Below are positions 1 through 10,440 of a stretch of 26,999 nucleotides of DNA, piece by piece. Every line of letters begins with the position of its first letter. The first letter of the stretch is position 1. A program made the position numbers and the translations under genes. The notes below the pieces were generated by a model, which had not been told where the DNA came from, did no database searches, and worked only from the letters and a program-made list of their open reading frames with translations. The DNA comes from Gnetum montanum (lineage: Eukaryota; Streptophyta; Gnetopsida; Gnetales; Gnetaceae), in NCBI GenBank assembly GCA_015680685.1, contig MNCI01022309.1, positions 108,393-135,391 on the forward strand, written 5' to 3'.

Positions 1-412
1 CGTACTCACACCGCGCTATGAAAGCAATAAATAACATTAAATAAATAACAAATAAAATAAACTAAATGAATGCTGCAATGATGAAGTAATCTCGATCTTT
101 ATTGCCGGTCATGTGCATGTCCAAGTACGGCACACTCAAATAAATACACCGTACAATTACATTCACCACACTGCGGGCAGACATGGGAAAAATTCTAACT
201 CTGGAGGGATCAAACTGCCAAAGCTTCACTACACTAAAACTGGGATCCCTAAACAAGGGAGAGCCGCCTCTTATTTATAGACATGGTGGCGGACTACGAT
301 ATCGCGTACGCGATATCGTAGGGAAGGACACGATATCGCGGGGGATGCGATATCGCGTCAGTTGTGATATCGTGTACGCGATATTGTGGCCTGTGCGAAC
401 CGCATCTCATCA
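1..412 (-). mobile_element. Partial LTR, minus orientation (CTCATCA family)
   Basis: The left edge is part of an LTR read on the minus strand. About 245 bp (27-270) match the reverse complement of 11,280-11,525 at roughly 94% by eye. On the minus strand it has a TATA box (plus 272-279) and an AATAAA signal (plus 98-103), in the same order as in the copy at 11,118. Its 5' end is at 412: the plus-strand border CTCATCA is the complement of the TGATGAG that starts the other copy. The 3' end is outside the window, so I cannot say whether this is a solo LTR or part of a full element. The flank at 413-417 is GACAT, which could be the target duplication. Confidence 0.75.
294..390. repeat. GATATCGCG/CGCGATATC array in the LTR U3 region
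   Basis: Short palindromic units (GATATCGCG and its complement) recur about seven times just upstream of the LTR TATA box on the minus strand. Positions 294-321 are a perfect 28-bp palindrome centred on GTAC. The solo LTR at 11,118 has a diverged version of the same array (about 11,197-11,255). The position suggests promoter elements. CGCG cores are the type of site bound by plant CAMTA factors, but that link is only a suggestion. Confidence 0.75.
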
Positions 413-536
413 GACATGATGCTAATGCTTGCTGGTTGTGTTATGCAAGATGGGGCTAAGGCCAATTCTAATTGTCTTAGAAATTGTAGGGGTCCTGTGT
501 CATGTAAGAAAACCCATGGCCAATGCCCCTCCTCCC

Positions 537-542
537 TATATA
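537..542 (+). promoter_or_regulatory. TATA box candidate of the plus-strand element gene
   Basis: TATATA preceded by a C-rich tract (CCCCTCCTCCC, 526-536) lies about 100 bp before the first open segment of the multi-exon gene. A start site near 570 would be expected. It is supported only by position and the presence of the gene. Confidence 0.4.
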
Positions 543-629
543 CGTATGGGAGAGCGAGGGGTTTGGTTCAGGAAAGGAGCATAGGAGTTTCTACAATACC
601 TCCTCCAACGCTTCAGTGTGATCATTTGA

Positions 630-3600
630 TCATACCTAGAGGAGGAAGAGGTGGTCATCATAACTGAAGCCATATTTCCTGGGGTAAGTCGGGGCATCCT
701 GAGGTTTCTGACAGATGAGGCAATCATGAGTAGGCAGGGAGAAGGATCCAATCAATGCCCAATAGGGTTAAGGCATTTGGCCTGGATCTATGATATGCCT
801 GAATACAGTTGCTACCATTCTTACAATACATTGTTGGTTGCATGTTATATGGCAACATGCTTTCAAAACCCACCAGGAACTGTTTACTATGCTGGTGGGT
901 GAGTTTTGCAACCTTTTTCCACTGTGTTGCGTGATGCTAGCCATATTGGCCAAATGCTAACAATATGTTTTTATTACCAGGTTCTACATCAACAAAGAAG
1001 GGGTTCACGACCGACTGAGTCTGCTGACTATAGCACGTATAGCCCTGCAGGAGTTCTCTTCTGCTGAGAACCTACAGGCGGGTGTGATTGGTCAATGCGA
1101 GGGTGAATACCACACCTACCCACACCTATTCCCCATTCCCTACGATCAATACAAGGGGTCTGGTTGGCTGCATGAGGGGTGGGTAGAACCCTTCAAACTG
1201 ATCACCGTTGAACAAGTGCTAGTTAGTCTTCCATCATTCCCGTCACCGTACCGACCTGGTAGGCTGAACAGTAAGTGTTGCATGCTCAAGTGTCTTTGCA
1301 ATCTTTGGATTATCTACATTTTTATGGTAAACATTTTTTGTGAAAACTGTTATAGGGGCGAAGAAGCCTCAGGAGGTGACGGTGGTAACCGTCAAGACAC
1401 ATGAGGCAAACATCTACTTCAAGTATGGAGAAGTAGATACGAGCCAACACTAGATAAATGGTGTGGTTTTGGACTCCTTAGTCCAGAATATCCAAAAAGG
1501 CTGGGCCTATGGATCTATTCTTGGCCCTGAATTCGAGCATTCCTATCACTGATATGTTATCCCTGGTCGACTCCTTTTCCCACAAGGTGAGCCGCTTCCG
1601 CACGTGCATACAGGACATACGGGTGGTCATTGAAATCAATGACCAGCTGTTCGTGGACCTCTTCGATGTCCCTACCGATGGTATCCTCATAGGGTCAAAG
1701 GGCAAGAAGGAGCTGATCCTTCAAAAGAAGGACATTCAGGAGTGATTAGGGATTGCTAAGGAGCGAAAGGGGCTCCCCATGAAGAAGCTTAAAGAAGGAC
1801 CCGCTAGGGAGATTTACCCTATCTTTCATGCTCATGCATTCCCCCAACTGCTTTTCCAAGGAAAGGTTTTGGGGATTGAGTAGGCCTAGATAATGCATGA
1901 GGTCATGGAAGAGGGGGCCCATTACAACTAGGCCAGGTTTCTATGTAAATGCTTACAGACCGAAATCTTGGGGATCCATAGGAAACCAAAGTCCCATTAC
2001 AATATGCATAATGCCTTTTACATAGCCTGTTTGAAGCATTTCACGGAGTTTCTGGTGGTTCACGAGAATGGAGCCTGGGTCATGCAGAATCGTAACTAGA
2101 TTTCTAGACCATGGATTTGCTAGATCCTCTAGACCACCCGAGCCCAAGATCTCCCAAAAATAATTGGGAAGTTGTTCTCTATGATGACTAAGGATTGGGA
2201 GGCCCAAAACTTTCGTTGCCAAGATAGCGTAGGAGAGGCACCCTACGCTGTAGTTGGTAGCGTGTCACAGAGGGAGCATCTCATAGCTGAGATTGTGGCC
2301 AAAAAGTTGTAGCGGAAGAGGCCTCCTCCAGTTAAGGAAACCCTTCACGTGGAGGAAGAGGAGGGGTGGAGACTGTGACTTAAACTGCAAAGGATGCAAC
2401 CTCCCATTGGTAAATGCTTTTGTTTGATGCCTACCTTGTTGATGTCTGCTACGCTATGCTGCGCTGGGTGGTGTAACATAATGTAGCACCTACTTTAAGC
2501 TAACTTGTTTTGGGCTAATGTAAACATGCTTCTTGACTGGAAAAAGAAGAAGAAGAAGAAGAAGGTGACAAAGAGGTGTTAGCCCCTAAGATGGGGGCAA
2601 TGAATAAAAACTCAGAGGCCCCAGTCTTGGAGAGAAGGGCCTTGATCAAAAAGAAAAGAACTTTTGTCACAAAGGCAAGGGCTCTTGTTATCAGGCAGAG
2701 TCCTCCTACTAACGAGGAGGGCATTTTTGGAGACGAAGGAGAGTCTCCTTTGAATAAAAAAGATGCTGATCTCTTAAAAGGAAAGGCACCAATGCATGAA
2801 GAAGAGGCCCGTACAGACTTGGTAAGTACTTCCACCAAGGCTGTCATCATCGTCTTGCATCAGCAAGAAGGAAGGCCACAATTGGACGCTGGTGAGTTCA
2901 GTAATGTGTTTTCCTTGTCATAGCCCATTTTGGCCATTGCTAATATGTTTAGTTATGTAATAGGTGCCACTATTGATGTTGCGAGACCCCCTCTGACTCG
3001 TGCGGAACCATGGGCCGAGATCCCTGATAAGTTTACATTCATGCAAGGAATCGTCAATGACATGATCATCCGCCTTTAGCAGGTGGACCCTGATGTGGGT
3101 AAGTTGTAGTGTTAGGTGCTCTCATGTTGCTACGCTAAAATTTCTTGAGCTTGCTAATCTTGCTATGCTAATGCGATTGTTATGCTCTTTGTGTCATGGT
3201 AGCCTCTCGGCTCAAATGGGACCCAGCACAGCCTTTGAAAGTTGGTGCCATGCCTACATTCCCATCTGAAGTGACCAAGGTGTCTCGTTGTGCATACAAT
3301 GAGGCTTGCAAATACGCGTTGCACTCAGCACACTCCTTGTGGGAGTATAAGCATGTCAACGAGGACCTGTGGAAGTGGGTCCAAAAGGCTGAGCAAAAGG
3401 AGGCCAACCTAAGGACCAAGGTGGAGGATCTCAAGTCGAGGAATGAATTCCTCATAGCTCGTGACACTAATAATGAGGACTAGTACATGGCTATGATAGA
3501 CTACGCCAGATTTTGGATCGTTGCGCATCAGAATGTCGAGGCCACTTGCGAAATAATAGAACAATGGATGCAAATGGACTTGCTGGCCTAGAAGTGTTAA

Positions 3601-4246
3601 TATTTAAAATATTTCAACGTCAAGGTTTACGAATGGGGGTAGTCCCAGAAAAACAACAAACACATGTATAAACTGGAAAATGCCACCCATCGTAAATTGT
3701 ACAAGGACGTTGTTATGGAGGCATTTACGTATAAATCATTCATAAATGCCATCGACGCTTCTGAGGCTTATTTCAAGTTCAAAGAGTAGGTAAAGGTTAT
3801 GAAATCTCCTAACTGGAAAGTAAACCTTCCCATACGAGAGACCGCAACTGTCTCCTTTTCTTCGGGACCACCAAGGTGGACAACCACCGAAAGGGAGAGA
3901 GCTCCAACGGATGCTGAACCAAGCAATAGACGTTGGGTGGACATTATGGCAAAGGAGGTCTGGCGCCACCTGGGGCTTGGTTTAGATCGGATACCCTTCA
4001 AGAAGGACACAGGTCCTTCTCAGGTTAGTCGCTTTCTACTATATTAATGCTCATTCTCTGTTGTAGCTTGCATGCATTGCTTTAGCCAACCACTTCATTC
4101 CTACGATGCAGCTTCCAGATGAGGGCGCAGGGCTCGTAGAAGGAAGGAACGAAGAATCGGCAGAGGACAATGCAAGGGAAGGTGGTGTAAAAGGAAATGA
4201 TGCAACAACGAATGGTGAAGATGATGCAAACAAGGACAACCCATGA
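630..4246 (+). pseudogene. Multi-exon gene antisense to gag-protease, broken by stops
   Basis: Seven segments join in phase: exon 1 about 630-898, exon 2 981-1270, exon 3 1356-2409, exon 4 about 2547-2891, exon 5 2964-3098, exon 6 3203-4023, exon 7 4112-4246 (TGA). Donors are GTGAGT, GTAAGT, GTAAAT, GTGAGT, GTAAGT and GTTAGT. Introns are 72-137 bp; the acceptor of intron 3 is uncertain, and I could not fix the start codon. Exons 1-3 look globular, exon 4 is Lys/Glu rich, exon 6 has a helical Glu/Lys/Arg stretch (about 3340-3470) that could form a coiled coil, and exon 7 is acidic. Sixteen in-frame stops interrupt it: TAG at 1451, 1881, 1887, 1929, 2097, 2121, 2130, 2310, 3077, 3481, 3589, 3640, 3787; TGA at 1743, 2376; TAA at 3598. 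One frameshift is needed near 1490-1510. I do not recognise the protein. A captured host gene or an accessory antisense ORF of the retroelement are both possible. Confidence 0.65.
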
Positions 4247-4322
4247 CAGCATGGGGTTTTTTTTTGAAATTTTGAATTTTTGTAAAATTTTTGCAAACAT
4301 TATTCAAAAGATAAAAGTTTTG

Positions 4323-4328
4323 AATAAA
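4323..4328 (+). terminator. Poly(A) signal of the antisense gene
   Basis: AATAAA lies 77 nt after the TGA of exon 7 and follows T-rich sequence (4255-4285), the expected place for a plant poly(A) signal. It supports the view that the plus-strand exons are a real transcription unit. Confidence 0.5.
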
Positions 4329-4412
4329 GAATAGAATTTTGGAAAAGAAATTGATTCTTCTTTAACTTGTGCATTGTCTAGGCACTATGTTTTACGTAAA
4401 ATTTTCATGTGC

Positions 4413-4611
4413 TAGTTTTAAGCCATTTTGGGCTACTACTAGTTTTAGGCCATTTCAAGCCATTGCTAGTTTTAGGCCATTTCGGGCCACTACTAATTTT
4501 AGGCTGCTTCGGGCCTCTGAGGGACATTGCTAGTTTTAGGCCATTTCGAGCCATTGCTAGTTTTAGGCCATTTCGGGCCTTAGCTAGTTTTAGGTCGTTT
4601 CGGGCCATAGC
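4413..4611. repeat. 27-bp tandem array between convergent genes
   Basis: Seven units start at 4413, 4440, 4467, 4494, 4531, 4558 and 4585. The period is exactly 27 bp except for one unit enlarged by 10 bp. The unit is close to TAGTTTTAGGCCATTTCGGG plus CCATTGC, and it holds GGCC on both sides of ATTTCG, so each unit could fold into a small hairpin. The array sits between the 3' ends of the two convergent genes. Being a multiple of three, it reads open in both directions, but nothing suggests it is translated. Confidence 0.9.
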
Positions 4612-4761
4612 ATAGCATACCCAAGAGATGATACATTAACAACTTGAACAATGACTAACTGGTAACTTACGTAGACAAATGCATTGTAAACAACGAAAGG
4701 TGATAATGAGCAAAAAATGGCGACTAGGTAGGAAGCAGCGGGGTTGCTACGCTATGTGTAG

Positions 4762-7700
4762 CTACTTCTTGATCCATCGTGGATTGAGCAGAGTGTAAGG
4801 CCGAGGCACTTTGCCAAGATCTTCGTTTGCATCATTGTCCCCCACTTGGAAGGGCAACTCAACCCACGCGCTTTTGTTTTAGGAACTAGCTTGCTAAGCT
4901 GATTCTCCTACTGGATGGTTAATGTGTGTGTAAGCATGTGCTTCATTCTTAGAGGTTACAACCTCTGAGCCCTACTCCATGTCTATGTTATTGATTGCTT
5001 GCGCTGCTACCTTGTCACAATGGATCACCACCTCCCTGCCTACGTATGGTAGGTGGATTTCCTGGTGTATAGGTAAGGAGACAGCCCTAAGTTATGCTAA
5101 CCATGACCTCCCCAAGATCAAGTTAAACTCAGGAATTTCCTCAACCACGATGAACATTGCGTTTGTGGGGAACTGGTCCCCTGCCACAAAGTTTATGTGA
5201 ACCGTGCCCTTCACCAGGACGTGTGCCCTGTTGAACAACCTCAGGCATGACATCGTTGTGGGTTTGATCTGGTTGACCAAGCCTAACTTGTCTACAATAG
5301 GAAAGGGGATGACGTTCATGGTAGCCCCATCATCAATGTGTACCCTCCGGATCCAGTGTTGGCCGACCCAAATTGTGATGAATAGAGGTGCCATAGTCAC
5401 CTGACCTCTATTGGGATCTTTCCTAATGGAGTCATCACTAAAAGTCAGTTGAGACGGTTCTGGTTCTATAGGCACGGAGGGAAGCATGACCGAGTGGATC
5501 ACTTCCTCTTCCACTAGCATGTCTTTGTTGACTGGAATCGCTGTCAACATGCATATCAGAGCCTCACGATATGGGATGGATGTCATGATTAGGTCGTACA
5601 AGTTCAATGTAGTATTTTTCTGTTTTAAATCTTGCTTGACCTGAGTGAGGGCATCCAAAAGGTATTGGTCACCCTCCTGTTTAACACTTTCCTCTTCTTC
5701 GATTCGTGCTAGAAGATGAATTTCTCAAGGAGGGGCAACTTCAGGTCTGAGTTTAGACCCTTTTTGGTAGGGCAGCGCAGACTATGTAGTTATAGCAATG
5801 TTCATCTTTGGTGACGAGGGCGTAGACGTAGGGGGTGAAGATGTAGTTTTGGAAATACTAGGAACAATACTTCCTCTCGACATCTCACCTATGAAATGCA
5901 CTTCCCATTTTTTAGGGTGAGAAGGCTATTTGGCTATCTTATGCGAGGTGGGGGTTGTCGAAGGAATCAACCCCCTGATGATGAAAGGAGCTAACGATGT
6001 TCGTGGGCAGAGTCGCGTAGCATCGCTAATAGGTGGCGTGGAGATGGATGCTCGCGGAGGGACTCTCAGGACAAACAATTGTTACAAGCTTCAGCCTGCT
6101 GCTGGTGGTGCTAGTGCACTACGTTGAGGCACTCAGACCACAAATGGCTGTTGGAGTTGCCTAGGATCACTATCAATGCCAATAGCATTGATGACATAAT
6201 CGGCATTATTGGCATTGAGTGGATCTGTGTAGACATACATAAATTGGTTCTCAGGGCGTACTAGGTTGCTTTCGTCCAATACTAGTTTTCCCTGATCGAT
6301 CAACCTCTGGATGTCATCCTGCAATGCCAGACAGTAATCTGTGTTGTGACCACACTGTTGGTGATAGTCACAAAACCTGTCCAGCCTGAAACCCTTAGGA
6401 ACTAGGGGCTCATTGGGCAAGGCCAAAGAAGGGTTCCTAAGGAGATCGCAATAGCACTAATGTCTCCTAATTCCTTCTTCTGACATTTGCTTGTGTTGGA
6501 TGTGCTCCACCGCCAATAGCTGCTTCAGAAGTTTCGAAGGCTTGAGAGGCAGTGGGGTGTACTTTGAGCAATCTTTACACTCAAAGTTCGATTTGGGTTG
6601 TGCAGATGTCTTAGGTGCAGGTATGGTAGGTTGCGGTGCGTGAACCTGCCCTGGCGTGGGGTTAGCTGTGGGTACAGCCAATTTCTTGTTATTCTTATTA
6701 CTATTGTTACTAGGTTTGGGCTTTGCCTAGGTCACCACAGTGGCCACTGTGGTTGTTGGGGCCTTACCCTTGTCCTTCTTCGTGAAGGTGTTTTTGTAGG
6801 CAATGTAGATCGAGTCTTTGCTTGCCTCGACCGCATCCTGTATACTCTTAGTTTGAGCGAAGGCTTGACTAAGAGTGCAAGGGGTGAGGTAGTACAGTTT
6901 ATACTTGATAAAGTCATTCACTGCACCCTTAAAGACGGCCAGCAAGTGGGCCTCCGTGATGGGCTCGCAAATTTCATTAAGGGCTGCGCTCCATCACTGG
7001 ATGAACTTCTGGAGTGGTTCCAAAGGATCTTGTTTCACGCTCATCAACTAGTCCAGCGTAGTTTCTGGCTTCAAGTTATACTTAAAGTGCATCACGAACT
7101 GGCTCAGAAGCTCCTCTAGAGTTGAAATAGATGAGTGTGGCGGCGTGCAGTACCAATCTAAAGCCTTTCCAGTTAGGAACATAGCAAAGACACGAATAAT
7201 TGTGTGTGGCCATTGTTGCAACAAAAGGGATTCAAACCTAAAGGTAACAAGATGTGCATTGGGATCTCCCTCCCCATCGTACTTCGTGAAGTGGGGGAGG
7301 GACATCCCTGGGGGTAATGTTAGAGCAGGGATTGCATGGCTGATAGGGTCGTCTTGGTAAAAGTCCCTGACTTGTACCGTGTCAGACCCAATAGCTTTGA
7401 GGTGTTTTATTTCCTTGGTAAGGGTTTGGATAAGCTGGAATGCTTGGTCCAAACCCTGCGACATTGTGGACAGTTGGGGAACTACCGAGGTAGCTTCCAT
7501 CTGTGAAATGGCGAGGGTGGGGGTGTGACCCATTGGCGGTACCATTGGGATAGCCCTTGTGAACGGTGCTACTTGCATTGTCCACCACCCGATAGGTGGT
7601 GTGGCTGTTGGAGCAACAACCGTAGGTTGGGCTACCAGATAGATCGCTTGTGTCACCGGTGGAATAGACCATAGCCCTGTGTTGGGTTGTACCATTTTCA

Positions 7701-8571
7701 GGGTTTGGTAGGTCTAAGGGCAAACATAATGAGACATCTGCGATGGTTGTGGAATAGGCTAAGAAGAAAATGGGGTCCACCATGTGGACGGGCCTGGGCC
7801 CACCGTAGTGGGTGGAACATATGTGAACATAGGAATGGAAACGAAAGTTGTGTGCGACTGTGAAGTAGGTATAGTATGAACATGCAGCAGGGTAGCCGTG
7901 ATTGGTGTGTGATGTGCTATAGGAATGGGCTAATGAATGGTTTGCATAGGCATAGTTTCTGCAAATGAAATAGGGGAATAAGGGCATTAACACACTGGGA
8001 AGGTGACATGGCTACCCATTGCAGTTGTGATTGTAGGCTATGGGAGCATAGGCATGATCACAAAGGGATCATTGATAAACAACGGATTGGCCCAGAAGGA
8101 TTGGGTAGGAGGGAAAGGAATGGGGTTAATTTGACCTCCCTCGTCGGATTGGGAATCGAGTTCCTCCTATCCGTCTTGGAAGGCATCATCCTAGTTAGAC
8201 GATGTGTCCTATTGCTTCCTAAGCCTAGCCAACTGGATTAGCTGGTTTAGAAGCCTTTGATTTGTCTGTGTCAAAGGTATGGAAGCGCTGGGATTGGGAA
8301 CAAACTCCTTCCCATCGTAGTAAGCGAACTCAAAGTTACATTTTCTTTTGAACTTGTGTACATCCAAAGGCAGGTTTGCTTGAACCTTTGCACAGAGGAA
8401 GTTATATCGCTCATGTTGCTAGGCCAAGCCCTCAAGTCCCCGGTTCTGGATCCTGAGGGATTGACATGTTTTTAACGTTGGGTTGGATGGTTGTTCGACA
8501 CCATGGATGCCTTGAACCATGATGGGAACCTCAATGTTAAAGGTGTTAGCAACGGTGCTTGGGGAAGCCAT
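4762..8571 (-). pseudogene. Ty3-type gag-protease polyprotein, single frame with premature stops
   Basis: One minus-strand frame runs 1,269 codons from ATG at 8569-8571 to TAG at 4762-4764 with no frameshift that I can find. After a Pro/Thr-rich N-terminal part, a retrotransposon gag domain occurs near residues 420-560 (motif SLPHFTKYDGEGDP). A CX2HX4HX4C zinc knuckle lies at about 734-747, and an aspartic protease has IDDGAT near 1079-1084 (second Asp where Ser/Thr is usual) and ILGRSWL near 1153. The frame ends about 110 codons after the protease; no reverse transcriptase follows. It is broken by 23 stops. TAG: 8419, 8209, 8191, 8167, 8038, 7930, 7759, 7714, 7048, 6727, 6457, 5926, 5782, 4972, 4894 (lowest plus coordinate). 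TAA: 7987, 6082, 5092, 4879. TGA: 6994, 6133, 6091, 5725. Each is one C-to-T change from CAG, CAA or CGA. It is non-functional as read from DNA. Confidence 0.85.
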
Positions 8572-8683
8572 TGTTAAGCTAAACAGTTTTGCAAATGGGA
8601 AAAAGCAAATAAATTGAAAAGTGATCAAAAGGTTGACAATTTTTCGAACGAGAAAAGCAAAGAAACTAGAAAGCAATCAAAAA

Positions 8684-9006
8684 GGCTTTGTGTCTTGCAG
8701 GGTTCCCGAGGAATTGTTGAGGTGATCGATCTGTACCACACGATGTGTAAACAACTACAAAAGGGTATCACGTTTATGCTAGTGCACAATAGGGTACAGA
8801 ACACGTGCAAGGCCATCGCAAGATAGGCAAGTCAACTAGTGATCAGAGGCTTTATGTCCTATAGGGTTCCCAAGGAACTGTCGAGGCGACCAATCTGCAC
8901 TGCACGACGCGTAAACAACCACAGATGGGTGTCAATTTTAAGCTAATGCATATCAAGGTGCAGAAGGTTTATAGGACTACCGTAACATGCAAAAAAACAC
9001 CAAAAA
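8684..9006. repeat. 164-bp tandem duplication in the element leader
   Basis: Sequence from 8684 is repeated from 8848 with moderate divergence (shared blocks include GGGTTCCC, GTAAACAAC and a GTGCA-rich stretch). It occupies most of the leader between the primer binding site and the gag start codon. Such leaders usually carry packaging signals, but no function can be read here. Confidence 0.75.
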
Positions 9007-9025
9007 GGCCCTCCTTCTAGCGCCA
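9007..9025 (-). other. Primer binding site (tRNA complementary)
   Basis: On the minus strand TGGCGCTAGAAGGAGGGCC starts 6 nt after the LTR end (9032). Primer sites starting TGGCGC are usual in Tat/Ogre-type plant Ty3 elements. The exact tRNA was not assigned. This site sets the element's orientation and its 5' LTR boundary. Confidence 0.65.
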
Positions 9026-9031
9026 GAAAAC

Positions 9032-10440
9032 TGTAGCGACCAAAAACGTCGGTGGCTGAAAAAAATCGAGAGGTCGTCGACCATTGACAGTCTCAATCCT
9101 AAATTCGTGGGAGGGCTGTGTTGGATAAAACGAAAATGGGACACCCTGAACGGTCTGGTCAATCAGATAGGAACTTAGTCAATGTTAATATAACCTTTTG
9201 TAACGTGTGATTTGAAAATGAGACTAATAGCGCGAAGTAATGCTTAAATGTAAAAGAGATAGAAAATAGTGTAAAGTGCAATAGTAAACACGAGACAAAG
9301 TGAAATGTAGTTAGAAAAATGCACTGCTTCGAAGCTACGACTTCACTCTGTCAAAATGGATACAGTCAGTTGCACAACACTGAGAAATGCAGAGATCTCG
9401 AGAGTAACCAAGACGTGTAGAGCAAGACGGTTGTGTGCTTGAACATGGGCTCAGGCATTAACAATGCAAAGTGCTACCAAGGTGGTAGAAAAGAGCGAAA
9501 CCAAGTGCCGACTGAGAGTGCTAGCTGTTTACAATGTCAAACAGAAAGCTTACAATGCTCAAGGTTACTGTGCTAATTTTTTCTTGTCAGTCAAAAAAAT
9601 TGTTAGCCAACTAAAAAATGCCCAAAGAACCGAACCCTTTGAGCATTATTCATTGGGGTATTTATAGGACCAAGGGCTCACGAAAGATGCGGTTTAGACA
9701 CCACATGCCCTAGGCTTATGCTAACCTGTCTGTGCTGCACGTGCCTACATGACCGTTGGACGAGTCTACCACGCCATAATTACAAGTCTGTCACATTGTA
9801 ATTGCACTGTCAGAGCAATGGTGCAATTACGTGAAGTGCATTGATGTAGCGTAACTTCTTGCCACGCTTTGCTTTGCTTTGTAGCATAGCATGTTTGGCG
9901 TAGCATAGCATCTTATTACACTATGCTACATTACGCAACGTAGCGTAACGTAGCCGTCAGCTCGAAGCAAAAAATTTGCGTCATGTCCTGCTACATGCAT
10001 TGGAAACCTTTGAAGCATGTTGACTATTTATTGCATATTTGCTACGCTATGCTACGCTACATAGCGTAGCATAGCGTAGCGACTGGCCTTAGTTGCAAAA
10101 ACATCTTCAATCTGCAAACTTTACCTCTCACACAGCGAAACTTGCGAACTAGTCGATCCCGCTCTTTGAGTTGCCTTCTGTCACTTTCGCAGAATTGCTA
10201 CGCCATGTAGCTTAGCGTAGCGTAGCGGCAAATATGGCTGGCCTTTTGCCAAGTTCGTCGGTTTCTGACGGAAGGTAACATTGCTGAAGGACTTGAAGTC
10301 AGGCAAGGGGGATTGATCGTCTAGCTTTTGCTACGCTATGCTACGTTGCGTAGCATAACATACTGTAGCACTGTGCTTCCGCAAACATCTTCTAAAGTTT
10401 GCTACGCTACGTAGTATAGTGTAGCAAAACTTCTTAACTT
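9032..10440 (-). mobile_element. Partial 5' LTR of the gag-protease element
   Basis: The LTR ends, read on the minus strand, with GGTCGCTACA at 9032 just before the primer site. A TATAAATA box (plus 9659-9666) separates a roughly 600-bp R/U5 part from a U3 full of TAGCGTAGC repeats. I could not find the 5' start; it may reach past 10,440 or even past the solo LTR at 11,118. No second copy of this LTR is visible in the window. Confidence 0.6.
9846..10426. repeat. TAGCGTAGC / GCTACGCTA palindromic repeat cluster
   Basis: At least six clusters of GCTACGCTA and its complement TAGCGTAGC occur (about 9846, 9895-9955, 10,041-10,080, 10,198-10,226, 10,328-10,352, 10,399-10,426). The cluster at 10,041-10,080 is a 40-bp palindrome with one mismatched pair at its centre. 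Others are shorter hairpins. All lie upstream of the LTR TATA box on the minus strand. Confidence 0.85.

Noticed and set aside
2515-2850. 111-codon minus-strand frame rich in Ser/Phe
   Set aside because: It is the shadow of the Lys/Glu-rich exon 4 on the plus strand, which has flanking splice sites.
4405-4615. Open frames on both strands with repeated peptide units
   Set aside because: They are a by-product of a 27-bp tandem repeat, whose length is a multiple of three.
6598-7360. Plus-strand frames of 173 and 71 codons
   Set aside because: They lie opposite the gag domain, which has clear family motifs on the minus strand.
7382-7993. 203-codon minus-strand frame
   Set aside because: It is an alternative frame of gag; the family-like gag sequence is in the frame of the ATG at 8571.
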